From Caryophanales bacterium (lineage in GTDB: Bacteria > Bacillota_I > Bacilli_A > RFN20 > CAG-288), in the NCBI GenBank assembly GCA_021621525.1, contig JAJVUU010000083.1, positions 1 through 6,297 on the forward strand: a stretch of 6,297 nucleotides of DNA, in the 5' to 3' direction. Made by a program: the position numbers and the translations under genes. Shown here in pieces: positions 1 through 5,909 of this stretch (its first letter is position 1; each line of letters opens with the position of its first letter). A model generated the notes under the pieces. That model was given only the letters and a program-made list of their open reading frames with translations, was not told the origin of the DNA and did not search any database.

Positions 1-92
1 CGGCCCTAAGCGACCTCAAAGCCTACACCGAAGTGATGCAGTAGGCATAACACATATGAAAAGTTACGGTTTTATTTACTGCCATAAAAAAC

Positions 93-1298
93 TCAAAGAT
101 CCTTATTGATGAGGAAATCGAGAGCGTAAATGATCTTGATTCCCTCATCATCCTTTATAGGAGCCTCATCAAGAGTAAGGACATATTTCGGATAACTGTT
201 ATTGAGAGACTTAAGCGGCGTTATTTCTCTTTTATAGGTGGATTCATCCTTCATTGACAAGGTAACCTGAATATACATCGTCTTATGATTATCAGAAGCA
301 ACAAAATCAATTTCATTCTCATCGTTTTGGCCAATAGCTATCTGATACCCTCTTCTAAGGAGTTCCAGATAGATGACATTTTCAAGGATATGGCCCTCAT
401 CCTGTCCTTTGATGGAAAACAGCAGATAGCGTAAACCTAAATCAGCAATATAATATTTAGCCTGTGTCTGTAGCAGCTGTTTCCCTTTGATGTTATAACG
501 CTTCACCTGATAGATGAGAAGAGAGTCCATCAGGGCCTTAAGATATTTTTCGATTGTCTTATCGTTTGCACTTCTCCCGTTGGCTGATAGAACATTTGCG
601 ATTCTGTTTGCGCTCAGTCTGCTTCCGATGTTATCAAAGACAAAGGAAGAGACAATCTCTAGCATCATTACATCTGTGATCTTATATCGCTGAATCACAT
701 CTTTTAAAAGAATAGTGGAATAAATACCGCGAAGATAATCCTGAACAGCTTTCAAATCATTCTGATACTGAAGAGCATACGGAAAAGAGGAATAGGTTAT
801 GTAATCATAATATTTCTTCAAAAGAGATTTTGAAGAATCAGTATTGCTGACGTATTCTTCAAAAGAGAGAGGAAGCATTTTCAGTTCAACATATCTTCCT
901 GAAAGGAGCGTAGCCAATTCTCCAGACATGAGATAAGCATTTGAGCCTGTTATATAGATATCGACATTGTTTTGGATATAGAGGCTATCAACCATCTTTT
1001 CAAAATTGATGCAATTCTGGATCTCATCCAAAAACACATAGACCATCTTGCCCTCTATCAATCTGCCTTTGATTTCATAATATAATTCTTTATAAGTCTT
1101 ATCCTGATAAGAGATATCTTCCAGATTGATAGAGACAATCTGATCGCTATCAACTCCATTCTTCAATAGATAATCCTTGTAAATTTCAAACAGGGTTGAT
1201 TTACCGCAGCGGCGAATACCACTCACCACTTTGACTACCTTTTTGTCTTTATGACTGATCAGAAACTGAAGATAATCATTTCTTGGAATATATTTCAT
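93..1298 (-). CDS. AAA+ ATPase with C-terminal DUF4143 domain
   Basis: This 401-residue protein belongs to the AAA_14/DUF4143 ATPases, which are abundant in Bacillota and Bacteroidota and have no settled cellular role. The N-terminal P-loop domain shows a Walker A motif (GIRRCGKST, residues 27-35), a Walker B motif (YVFLDEIQ, 87-94) and the family signature from YITGSNAYL (115-123) through SGRYVEL to PLSFEEY (143-149). The C-terminal half is DUF4143: a winged-helix-like stretch around residues 225-275 (SANRIANVLS, TIEKYLKAL), then a nuclease-fold-like core with ENEIDFVA (327-334) and YIQVTLS (342-348). That core resembles the PD-(D/E)XK arrangement but has Gln where an active enzyme usually has Glu before the last position, so nuclease activity is doubtful. 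Length is normal and both ends look intact. The ATG is preceded by AAGAGG (1307-1312) with an 8-base gap. Codons such as AGA, ATA and TTA are much commoner than in pyrG or metG, as expected for a weakly expressed or transferred gene. No clear terminator follows. Confidence 0.93.
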   Translation of the reverse strand: MKYIPRNDYLQFLISHKDKKVVKVVSGIRRCGKSTLFEIYKDYLLKNGVDSDQIVSINLEDISYQDKTYKELYYEIKGRLIEGKMVYVFLDEIQNCINFEKMVDSLYIQNNVDIYITGSNAYLMSGELATLLSGRYVELKMLPLSFEEYVSNTDSSKSLLKKYYDYITYSSFPYALQYQNDLKAVQDYLRGIYSTILLKDVIQRYKITDVMMLEIVSSFVFDNIGSRLSANRIANVLSANGRSANDKTIEKYLKALMDSLLIYQVKRYNIKGKQLLQTQAKYYIADLGLRYLLFSIKGQDEGHILENVIYLELLRRGYQIAIGQNDENEIDFVASDNHKTMYIQVTLSMKDESTYKREITPLKSLNNSYPKYVLTLDEAPIKDDEGIKIIYALDFLINKDL

Positions 1299-1318
1299 AC
1301 CGCTTACCTCTTGCTATC

Positions 1319-1347
1319 ATTCTATCAAAAAAGGCACAAGCAATAAA
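1319..1347 (-). promoter_or_regulatory. Probable promoter of the DUF4143 ATPase gene
   Basis: Reading the minus strand, TAGAAT (1324-1319) is a good -10 box and lies 17 bases from TTTATT (1347-1342), a weak -35. The predicted start of transcription would leave a leader of only about 10-15 bases carrying the AAGAGG ribosome binding site. The poor -35 together with the dyad element starting one base further upstream suggests that a regulator sets the activity. The -10 assignment is fairly secure and the -35 is not. Confidence 0.5.
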
Positions 1348-1348
1348 T

Positions 1349-1414
1349 AGTTTTCGCAGTGCAGTACGAAAACTTGTTAATTTAAAGAACTTTTCGCACT
1401 GTAGTACGAAAACT
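1349..1414 (-). promoter_or_regulatory. Two tandem copies of a 26-bp dyad (putative operator pair)
   Basis: Two 26-bp elements sit at 1349-1374 and 1389-1414, with start points 40 bp apart (nearly four helical turns). Each has arms AGTTTTCG and CGAAAACT around a 10-bp centre. The proximal copy has perfect 8-bp arms and the distal copy has one arm mismatch. The two copies are identical at 23 of 26 positions. The centre on the gene strand is TACT-R-CA-S-TG, where R and S mark the variable bases. The proximal copy abuts the weak -35 of the ATPase gene, a place where a bound protein could block or help RNA polymerase. A degenerate fragment of the same motif (GTGCAGTA followed by AAAA) lies at 1418-1429. 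The repeat structure is seen directly. The operator role is inferred, and no regulator gene is in the window. Confidence 0.7.
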
Positions 1415-1466
1415 ATGGTGCAGTAAAAAGTTATCAGCAATAAGATTCAACGAATCAAATAGAATC

Positions 1467-1736
1467 CTATTTCTTTACCCAATCACTGATACCATATTTG
1501 GAAAGAAGCTCTTCAGCCTTTTCTAATCCATTACCTGTGATCGTTACCGATTTAGAACGATACGAGCCTTGGCTGATATATTCTTCAACGTTCAATTGAT
1601 TGAGAACATCAAAGTCATATCCCTTCCAGGCATAGAACTCAGAGGCCTCATCAAACTTCTCCCCACGTGTGAATCTCGACAAGTATAAAAGCATCAGCGT
1701 CAGCTCCTTCATCGCTTCTGCCGGAAAACATAACAA
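1467..1736 (-). CDS. Small DUF6429-like protein
   Basis: The sequence carries the hallmarks I associate with the small DUF6429 family: KELTLMLLYLSRF near the N-terminus, then WKGYDFDVLNQL, then RSKSVTITGNGLEKAEELL. The layout (helix, WKG-F/Y-D segment, short beta hairpin ending in a charged helix) suggests a winged-helix-like fold, but the function is unknown. The start is uncertain. The longest frame opens with TTG at 1736, directly after an in-frame stop region, and gives 89 residues that include CFPAEA. An ATG at 1712 gives 81 residues. Neither has a convincing ribosome binding site. The stop is TAG at 1467-1469, and no good terminator follows, only a 5-bp GATTC/GAATC stem at 1444-1456. 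It points the same way as the ATPase gene but is separated from it by that gene's own promoter and operators, so the two are probably not one operon. Family assignment is moderately sure. Confidence 0.68.
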   Translation of the reverse strand: MLCFPAEAMKELTLMLLYLSRFTRGEKFDEASEFYAWKGYDFDVLNQLNVEEYISQGSYRSKSVTITGNGLEKAEELLSKYGISDWVKK

Positions 1737-1794
1737 GAAAAGTCAAAAGTTGGATAAAACGAATGATTTTTCCTGTTTTAAAGCAAAAAAGGAC

Positions 1795-1822
1795 ATTGTT
1801 TTAAATCGAAGAAAAAAGTCAA
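1795..1822 (-). promoter_or_regulatory. Possible promoter for the DUF6429-like gene
   Basis: On the minus strand TTGACT (1822-1817, five of six consensus bases) is followed after 16 bases by AACAAT (1800-1795, four of six). It would give a leader of about 55 bases before the TTG at 1736. The surrounding 1737-1888 is very AT-rich, so chance matches are likely. I found no better promoter and no credible gene in that interval. Confidence 0.28.
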
Positions 1823-1888
1823 AAAACTGCAGCAAAACCATACCTATCCTGCCCTTGATGAAGTAAGAAGACCTTACCAAAACTATCT

Positions 1889-1928
1889 AAAAAACTGCCA
1901 AAGACTTCATGTTTGAAGTCTCTGGCAG
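1889..1928 (-). terminator. Intrinsic terminator of the CBS-pyrG operon
   Basis: CTGCCA (1895-1900) pairs with TGGCAG (1923-1928), and after one A/C mismatch AGACTTCA (1902-1909) pairs with TGAAGTCT (1914-1921) around the loop TGTT. On the minus strand the stem is followed by six T residues (1894-1889). It begins eight bases after the pyrG stop codon, so it ends the pyrG transcript. Confidence 0.92.
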
Positions 1929-1936
1929 TATGTCGT

Positions 1937-3550
1937 TTACTTGTTCTTCTTGGCTTCGAATCCGATGGCAGCTTCGATGAGACCCTTGAAGAGAGGATGC
2001 GGTCTGTCTGGTCTGCTCTTGAATTCCGGATGGGCCTGGGTTGCTACAAAGAAAGGATGATTCTTCAGTTCGATCATCTCGACGATATGGTTGTCCGGAG
2101 AGAATCCGACCGGAACCATGCCATGGTCGATGAAGACCTGACGATAATCGTTGTTGACTTCGAATCTATGACGATGACGTTCGCTGATTTCATCGGTTCC
2201 ATAAAGTTCATATGGCTTGCTGTCCTTGGCAAGATGGCATGGATAGGCACCCAGTCTCATGGTACCGCCAAGGTTGATGACACCATTCTGTTCCGGCATC
2301 AGATCGATGACAGGATGAGAGGTATTCTCATCGAATTCCGTGGAATTGGCATCGGCATAGCCAAGCACATCCCTGGCAAATTCGATGATGGCAGTCTGCA
2401 TGCCAAGGCATATGCCAAGATATGGAACGCCATTCTCCCTGGCATACTTGATGGCTGTGAGCATGCCTTCGATGCCACGCTTGCCAAAGCCACCGGGAAC
2501 CAGGATGCCATCGACATCCTTCAGGATGCCATCGACACTCTCCGGTGTGACATCTTCGGATTCGATGAATTCGATTTCAACCTTCTTATGATAGAACCAT
2601 CCGGCAGCCTTGAGGGCTTCGTTGACGGAGATATAGGCATCATGGAGAACCATGTATTTGCCGACGAGGGCAATCTTGATGATATCCTTGCTCGTCTTGA
2701 TGGTTTCGACCATTTCGGTCCAGATTTTGAGATCCGGTTCCGGAGCAGGGATATGCAAGGTTTCACAGACGGCCTGGGCAAGGTGTTCCTTTTCAAACAT
2801 CAAAGGAAGCTCATAGACGGTCTCGACATCCAGATTGGGAAGGACATGATTCTGGGGGACGTTGCAGAAAAGGGAAATCTTCTCGATAAGGGAATCGGGA
2901 ATCTCATGTTCGCTACGGCAGACGATGATATCCGGCTGAAGTCCCATGGACTGAAGTGTCTTGACGGCCATCTGGGTCGGCTTTGACTTGAGTTCTTCGC
3001 TGGCGCTGAGATACGGAATCAAGGAGACGATGACGATGCAGACATTCTCGGCACCGACCTCATGACGGAACTGACGTATGGATTCGAAGAAAGGCTGGGA
3101 CTCGATATCGCCGATGGTACCACCGATTTCAACGATGGTAATACCGGTTTCGTCACTCTTGTCATTGCGATGGAAGCGACTCTTGATTTCATTGGTGACA
3201 TGTGGGATGACCTGGACGGTTCCTCCGCCATAGTCACCATGTCTTTCCTTGGCAAGGACGGTCTCATAGACCTTTCCGGTCGTGACGTTGGAGAACTTGT
3301 TGAGCTTCTCGTCGATGAACCTTTCATAATGTCCAAGGTCAAGATCGGTCTCGGTTCCATCATCCGTGACGAAAACCTCACCATGCTGGATTGGAGACAT
3401 GGTTCCCGGATCGACATTGAGATAGGGATCGAACTTCTGCATCGTGACATGATATCCACGTGCCTTCAGAAGACGTCCCAAAGATGCGGCGGTGATGCCT
3501 TTTCCCAAACCGGAGATCACGCCGCCCGTCACAAAGATATATTTTTCCAT
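1937..3550 (-). CDS. pyrG: CTP synthase (glutamine-hydrolysing)
   Basis: PyrG makes CTP from UTP, ATP and glutamine, the last step of de novo pyrimidine nucleotide synthesis in the cytoplasm. At 537 residues it has the usual full length. The N-terminal synthase domain (about 1-270) shows the P-loop GGVISGLGKG (9-18), FDPYLNVDPGTMSP (40-53), DDGTETDLDLGHYERF (63-78) and the UTP-site segment LKSKPTQ (187-193), where the Lys and Gln positions are kept. The C-terminal class I glutaminase domain (about 290-530) has the oxyanion strand VPGGFG (351-356), nucleophile Cys381 in GICLGMQ, RHRHRFEVN (458-466) and the His507/Glu509 pair in AHPEF. All catalytic residues are present. The ATG follows AGGGG (3565-3561) with a 10-base gap, and this site overlaps the stop of the upstream CBS gene. 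The 15-base gap implies cotranscription. Codons are GC-richer than in the flanking accessory genes, fitting high expression. Confidence 0.98.
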   Translation of the reverse strand: MEKYIFVTGGVISGLGKGITAASLGRLLKARGYHVTMQKFDPYLNVDPGTMSPIQHGEVFVTDDGTETDLDLGHYERFIDEKLNKFSNVTTGKVYETVLAKERHGDYGGGTVQVIPHVTNEIKSRFHRNDKSDETGITIVEIGGTIGDIESQPFFESIRQFRHEVGAENVCIVIVSLIPYLSASEELKSKPTQMAVKTLQSMGLQPDIIVCRSEHEIPDSLIEKISLFCNVPQNHVLPNLDVETVYELPLMFEKEHLAQAVCETLHIPAPEPDLKIWTEMVETIKTSKDIIKIALVGKYMVLHDAYISVNEALKAAGWFYHKKVEIEFIESEDVTPESVDGILKDVDGILVPGGFGKRGIEGMLTAIKYARENGVPYLGICLGMQTAIIEFARDVLGYADANSTEFDENTSHPVIDLMPEQNGVINLGGTMRLGAYPCHLAKDSKPYELYGTDEISERHRHRFEVNNDYRQVFIDHGMVPVGFSPDNHIVEMIELKNHPFFVATQAHPEFKSRPDRPHPLFKGLIEAAIGFEAKKNK

Positions 3551-3565
3551 AAATACGACACCCCT

Positions 3566-3982
3566 TTAATCTGTGTTGCTTTTCTTCCCGGATTTCGTAA
3601 AAAATTCGATGATTGCCTTTCTCGTGACAATCCCGATGAAAACGTCGTGGTCATCCAGTACCGGCACAAAGTTCTGATTCATGGCCAAAGAGAGGAGATC
3701 GTCCATGCTCGCATCATAGCGGATAGGCTGATAACGCCTTCTGAGAGGAACTTCCATGATATTCGTCTGCTCGCTTGAACGATAGGACATATCATAGCGA
3801 TGTTTGACAAACCAAAACAAATCACCGTCAGAGACACTGTCAAGATACTTCCCGTTTGCATCAAGAATCGGAATTGTAGAATATCTATGATAATCCAGTT
3901 TTTCTGCCACCTGTCTAATCGTGTAAGAAGACTCCACATAGGCAACCTTGCTTTTAGGAATCAGGAAAAACAAAATATTCAT
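3566..3982 (-). CDS. Two-CBS-domain protein, probable nucleotide sensor
   Basis: This 138-residue protein consists almost entirely of a tandem CBS (Bateman) pair. The first unit is at about 9-60 (STIPILDANGKYLDSVSDGDL, cut here at residue 55) and the second at about 73-128 (NFVPVLDDHDVFIG and IVTRKAII). Such stand-alone pairs bind adenine nucleotides, and one Bacillota relative, CbpB/YkuL, binds cyclic di-AMP. Which ligand applies here cannot be read from sequence. There is no transporter, enzyme or DNA-binding domain attached, and no signal peptide. The N-terminus MNILFFLIPK matches what I remember of Bacillota homologues, which supports this ATG. Oddly, no Shine-Dalgarno sequence precedes it. 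Instead a TATAAT lies 11 bases upstream, and the ATG overlaps the stop of a 39-codon frame (ATGA). It lies 15 bases upstream of pyrG, so it may report nucleotide status for that operon (inference). Confidence 0.9.
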   Translation of the reverse strand: MNILFFLIPKSKVAYVESSYTIRQVAEKLDYHRYSTIPILDANGKYLDSVSDGDLFWFVKHRYDMSYRSSEQTNIMEVPLRRRYQPIRYDASMDDLLSLAMNQNFVPVLDDHDVFIGIVTRKAIIEFFTKSGKKSNTD

Positions 3983-4098
3983 AACGTATAGGAATTATAG
4001 CGCAAAAGCCAGACTAAAAAAAGAAAAAAAGGAATGAAAAAAATCCAACCGTTTTCAAGGCCTGTGGCCATCTCGAGAATATCCGCTATTTTCTTCAT
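3979..4098 (-). CDS. Candidate 39-residue single-pass membrane protein
   Basis: This frame runs from ATG at 4098 to TGA at 3979-3981 and encodes 39 residues. A short charged, possibly amphipathic start (MKKIADILEM) leads to a hydrophobic stretch at about 18-32 (WIFFIPFFLFLVWLL) and a short polar tail beginning RYNS. That is a reasonable single membrane helix with positive charges on either side. Its stop overlaps the CBS start by four bases (ATGA), the classic arrangement for coupled translation, and the CBS gene has no ribosome binding site of its own. Against it: no ribosome binding site precedes the ATG either, the hydrophobic part is encoded by a T-rich tract that would give Phe and Leu by chance, and a TATAAT promoter box lies inside its last codons. 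I recognise no homologue. Confidence 0.38.
   Translation of the reverse strand: MKKIADILEMATGLENGWIFFIPFFLFLVWLLRYNSYTL
3994..4022 (-). promoter_or_regulatory. Candidate promoter for CBS-pyrG, nearly leaderless
   Basis: On the minus strand a perfect TATAAT (3999-3994) lies 11 bases before the CBS start codon. At the usual distance transcription would begin about 5 bases before the ATG. The -35 position at 17-bp spacing is TTTTTT (4022-4017), which is poor. The lack of any Shine-Dalgarno sequence before the CBS ATG fits a leaderless message. The alternative is that the box is only coding sequence (Tyr-Asn codons) of the overlapping 39-codon frame. Confidence 0.45.
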
Positions 4099-4110
4099 GA
4101 TTATTCAAAA

Positions 4111-4136
4111 AAGAAAAGAATTTTACTTCTTTTTTT
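4111..4136. other. AT-only hairpin in the divergent spacer
   Basis: AAGAAAAGAA (4111-4120) can pair with TTCTTTTTTT (4127-4136) around the loop TTTTAC, giving ten pairs including one G-U. A second weak stem, AAAAG and CTTTT around AAAA, lies at 4148-4161. The strand asymmetry of purines and pyrimidines is striking, but the stems are almost purely A-T and weak. This may be a bendable or melting-prone spacer between divergent promoters rather than a terminator. Confidence 0.25.
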
Positions 4137-4193
4137 CCTTTCTTCTGAAAAGAAAACTTTTTTTGACTAATTCTTTTATTCAACAAGAGAGAG

Positions 4194-4221
4194 TATAATA
4201 AATCGTATTCATCTGAGGAGG
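4194..4221 (+). promoter_or_regulatory. metG -10 box and ribosome binding site
   Basis: TATAAT at 4194-4199 is a perfect -10 box. AGGAGG at 4216-4221 lies 7 bases before the metG ATG. The leader is therefore only about 20-25 bases, which excludes a T-box or SAM riboswitch downstream of this promoter. No good -35 stands at 16-18 bp. A TTGACT is present at 4163-4168 but is 25 bp away, too far for normal sigma-A contact. Confidence 0.75.
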
Positions 4222-4228
4222 TTCCTAT

Positions 4229-5845
4229 ATGACAGAAAACAAAAAGAAGAACTTTTATATCACGACACCGATTTACTATGCTTCCGGCAACATCCATATC
4301 GGACATACGTATTGCTGTGTCTGTGCCGACACCATCGCAAGATACAAGAGGCTTGCCGGCTACAATGTCAGATTCATGACAGGTTCCGACGAACATGGTC
4401 AGAAAATCCAGGAGAAGGCTGAAGCTGCCGGTCTTGAACCGAAAGCCTACGTAGACAAGATTGCCACCTCCTTCAAGGAAGTCTGGAAAGCACTCGACAT
4501 CTCCTATGACTGGTATGTCAGGACAACCGATGACTACCATGTTTCCGTCGTCCAGAAAGTATTCAGCGAACTGCTTGAAAAAGGTGACATCTATCTTGGC
4601 GAATACAAAGGATGGTACTGCACGCCGGATGAGACGTTCTGGTCTGACAGCCAGGTCGTCGTCGATGAAAAAGGAAACCATTTCTGCCCGGATTGCCATA
4701 GACCGGTCCATCTTGACAGCGAAAAAGCCTACTTCCTCAACGTCAAGAAGTTCGTACCATGGCTTTTGGAATTCTATGCCAAGAATCCAGACTTCTTCAG
4801 CAGAGACAAGATGAACGAGATGATCAATACCTTCATCAAACCAGGACTCGAAGACCTCTGCATCACCAGGACCAGCTTCACCTGGGGCATTCCGATCAAG
4901 GAAGATCCAAAACATGTCATCTATGTCTGGATCGATGCTCTCTTGAACTATATTTCAGCCATTGGCTACAAGAGCGATGACGACCACCTCTTCAAGACCT
5001 TCTGGGGAGACGACTCTGAAATCGTCCACCTTGTCGGAAGAGACATCACCAGATTCCATACCATCTACTGGCCGATTCTTCTCAAGGCTCTCAACCTTCG
5101 TGAACCGGATAGAGTCATCGTCCATGGTCTTCTCCTTACCAAGTCCGGAGTCAAGCTTTCCAAATCTCTTGGAAACGCCATTTCCCCTTATCCGCTCATC
5201 GAAAAATATGGTGTCGATTCCCTCCGTTATTACATGGTCAGGGAAATCCGCTTCGGAGAAGACGGCAACTTCACTCCCGCACAGTTCGTCGACCGTCTCA
5301 ATTCCGATCTTGCCAATTCCTACGGAAACCTCGTCAACCGTACCTTGTCCATGATCAACAAGTACTTCGAAGGCGTCATTCCGGAATATGCAGAACCGAC
5401 CAGTGACATCACCAGGAAGCTCTATCAGGATATCGAGGAAAAGCTCATCCAGTACAACGCCTTCATGGAAGACCTGAAGATCACCGAAGGTGCTGAAAAA
5501 GCCATCGAACTCGTCAACCTCGGAAACAAGTATTTCGATGACATCGCTCCATGGACACAGGCCAAGAACAACAACATCGTCCTTCTCAAGGAATGTCTCT
5601 ATGCCGCAGCTGAAATCATCCGTATCGGTTCCATCATCCTCTCTCCGATGATGCCAAGCAAGACCACTGATGCCCTCAACCAGGAAAATGTTCCGGAAGA
5701 ATTGAGGACGCTTGCTTCCACCCATGCCATCGGAAAGCTCTCCGGCATCCATATCAACAGCCTCAGTGCTCTCTTCCCAAGACTGAAGAAAGACGATGAG
5801 ATCAAGTATCTCACTGAACTCATCGACGGTCCGTCAGCAAAGTAA
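4229..5845 (+). CDS. metG: Methionyl-tRNA synthetase
   Basis: This is a class I aminoacyl-tRNA synthetase that charges tRNA-Met and initiator tRNA in the cytoplasm. Its 538 residues cover the Rossmann catalytic domain with HIGH (23-26), GSDEHGQKIQEKA (52-64), VWIDALLNY (233-241) and the KMSKS loop as KLSKS (309-313). The anticodon-binding helical domain follows (about 345-525), with NKYFDDIAPW (433-442) holding the family's conserved Asn and Trp. The insertion in the catalytic domain keeps part of a zinc knuckle: Cys131 in WYCTPDE and CPDC (153-156), but the usual second Cys is Asp134. The chain ends about where the anticodon domain ends, so the C-terminal EMAP-II/Trbp111-like tRNA-binding domain found in the longer Bacillus-type enzyme is absent. 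The start is secure: AGGAGG with a 7-base gap. It is transcribed alone, divergent from the pyrG operon, with its own promoter and terminator. Confidence 0.97.
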   Translation: MTENKKKNFYITTPIYYASGNIHIGHTYCCVCADTIARYKRLAGYNVRFMTGSDEHGQKIQEKAEAAGLEPKAYVDKIATSFKEVWKALDISYDWYVRTTDDYHVSVVQKVFSELLEKGDIYLGEYKGWYCTPDETFWSDSQVVVDEKGNHFCPDCHRPVHLDSEKAYFLNVKKFVPWLLEFYAKNPDFFSRDKMNEMINTFIKPGLEDLCITRTSFTWGIPIKEDPKHVIYVWIDALLNYISAIGYKSDDDHLFKTFWGDDSEIVHLVGRDITRFHTIYWPILLKALNLREPDRVIVHGLLLTKSGVKLSKSLGNAISPYPLIEKYGVDSLRYYMVREIRFGEDGNFTPAQFVDRLNSDLANSYGNLVNRTLSMINKYFEGVIPEYAEPTSDITRKLYQDIEEKLIQYNAFMEDLKITEGAEKAIELVNLGNKYFDDIAPWTQAKNNNIVLLKECLYAAAEIIRIGSIILSPMMPSKTTDALNQENVPEELRTLASTHAIGKLSGIHINSLSALFPRLKKDDEIKYLTELIDGPSAK

Positions 5846-5850
5846 ATCTT

Positions 5851-5884
5851 TCTCCTCCCATATTGCGGGAGGAGATTTTGTTTT
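5851..5884 (+). terminator. Intrinsic terminator of metG
   Basis: TCTCCTCCC (5851-5859) pairs perfectly with GGGAGGAGA (5867-5875) around a 7-base loop and is followed by TTTTGTTTT (5876-5884). It begins five bases after the metG stop codon, so metG is a single-gene transcript. Confidence 0.95.
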
Positions 5885-5909
5885 CCCTGAAACGTATCGT
5901 ACCATCTGA

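Noticed and set aside
3..44. Possible C-terminal end of a plus-strand protein (ALSDLKAYTEVMQ then TAG)
   Set aside because: Thirteen residues at the window edge are too few to support a gene, and no terminator follows.
39..82. GCAGTA and TACTGC inverted repeat as a terminator for the ATPase gene
   Set aside because: The arms are only 6 bp with a loop of over 30 bases and no T run in the right place.
1735..1828. Direct repeats of the type AAGAAAA(AA)GTCAAAA at 1735 and 1809
   Set aside because: Low-complexity A-rich sequence. The match is short and broken, and the spacing suggests no element.
1669..1866. A 65-codon plus-strand frame across the DUF6429 5' end and AT-rich spacer
   Set aside because: It is Lys/Ser-rich, has no ribosome binding site, overlaps the better-supported minus-strand gene and resembles translated AT-rich noise.
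1913..2986. A 357-codon plus-strand open frame opposite pyrG, and a 238-codon one at 3062-3778
   Set aside because: Both lie antisense to conserved PyrG and CBS coding sequence, show no recognisable domain and read as low-sense protein. They are by-products of codon bias.
4163..4168. TTGACT as the -35 of the metG promoter
   Set aside because: It is 25 bp from the TATAAT at 4194, beyond the 16-18 bp that sigma-A polymerase uses, and no alternative -10 fits it.
4200..4228. T-box or SAM riboswitch control of metG
   Set aside because: The leader between the -10 box and ATG is under 30 bases, and no specifier-loop or antiterminator structure is possible in it.
4055..5752. Minus-strand open frames of 286 codons (4055-4915) and 265 codons (4955-5752) opposite metG
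   Set aside because: They are antisense to MetRS with all its motifs intact on the plus strand. No homology is recognised, and the starts lie inside metG without ribosome binding sites.
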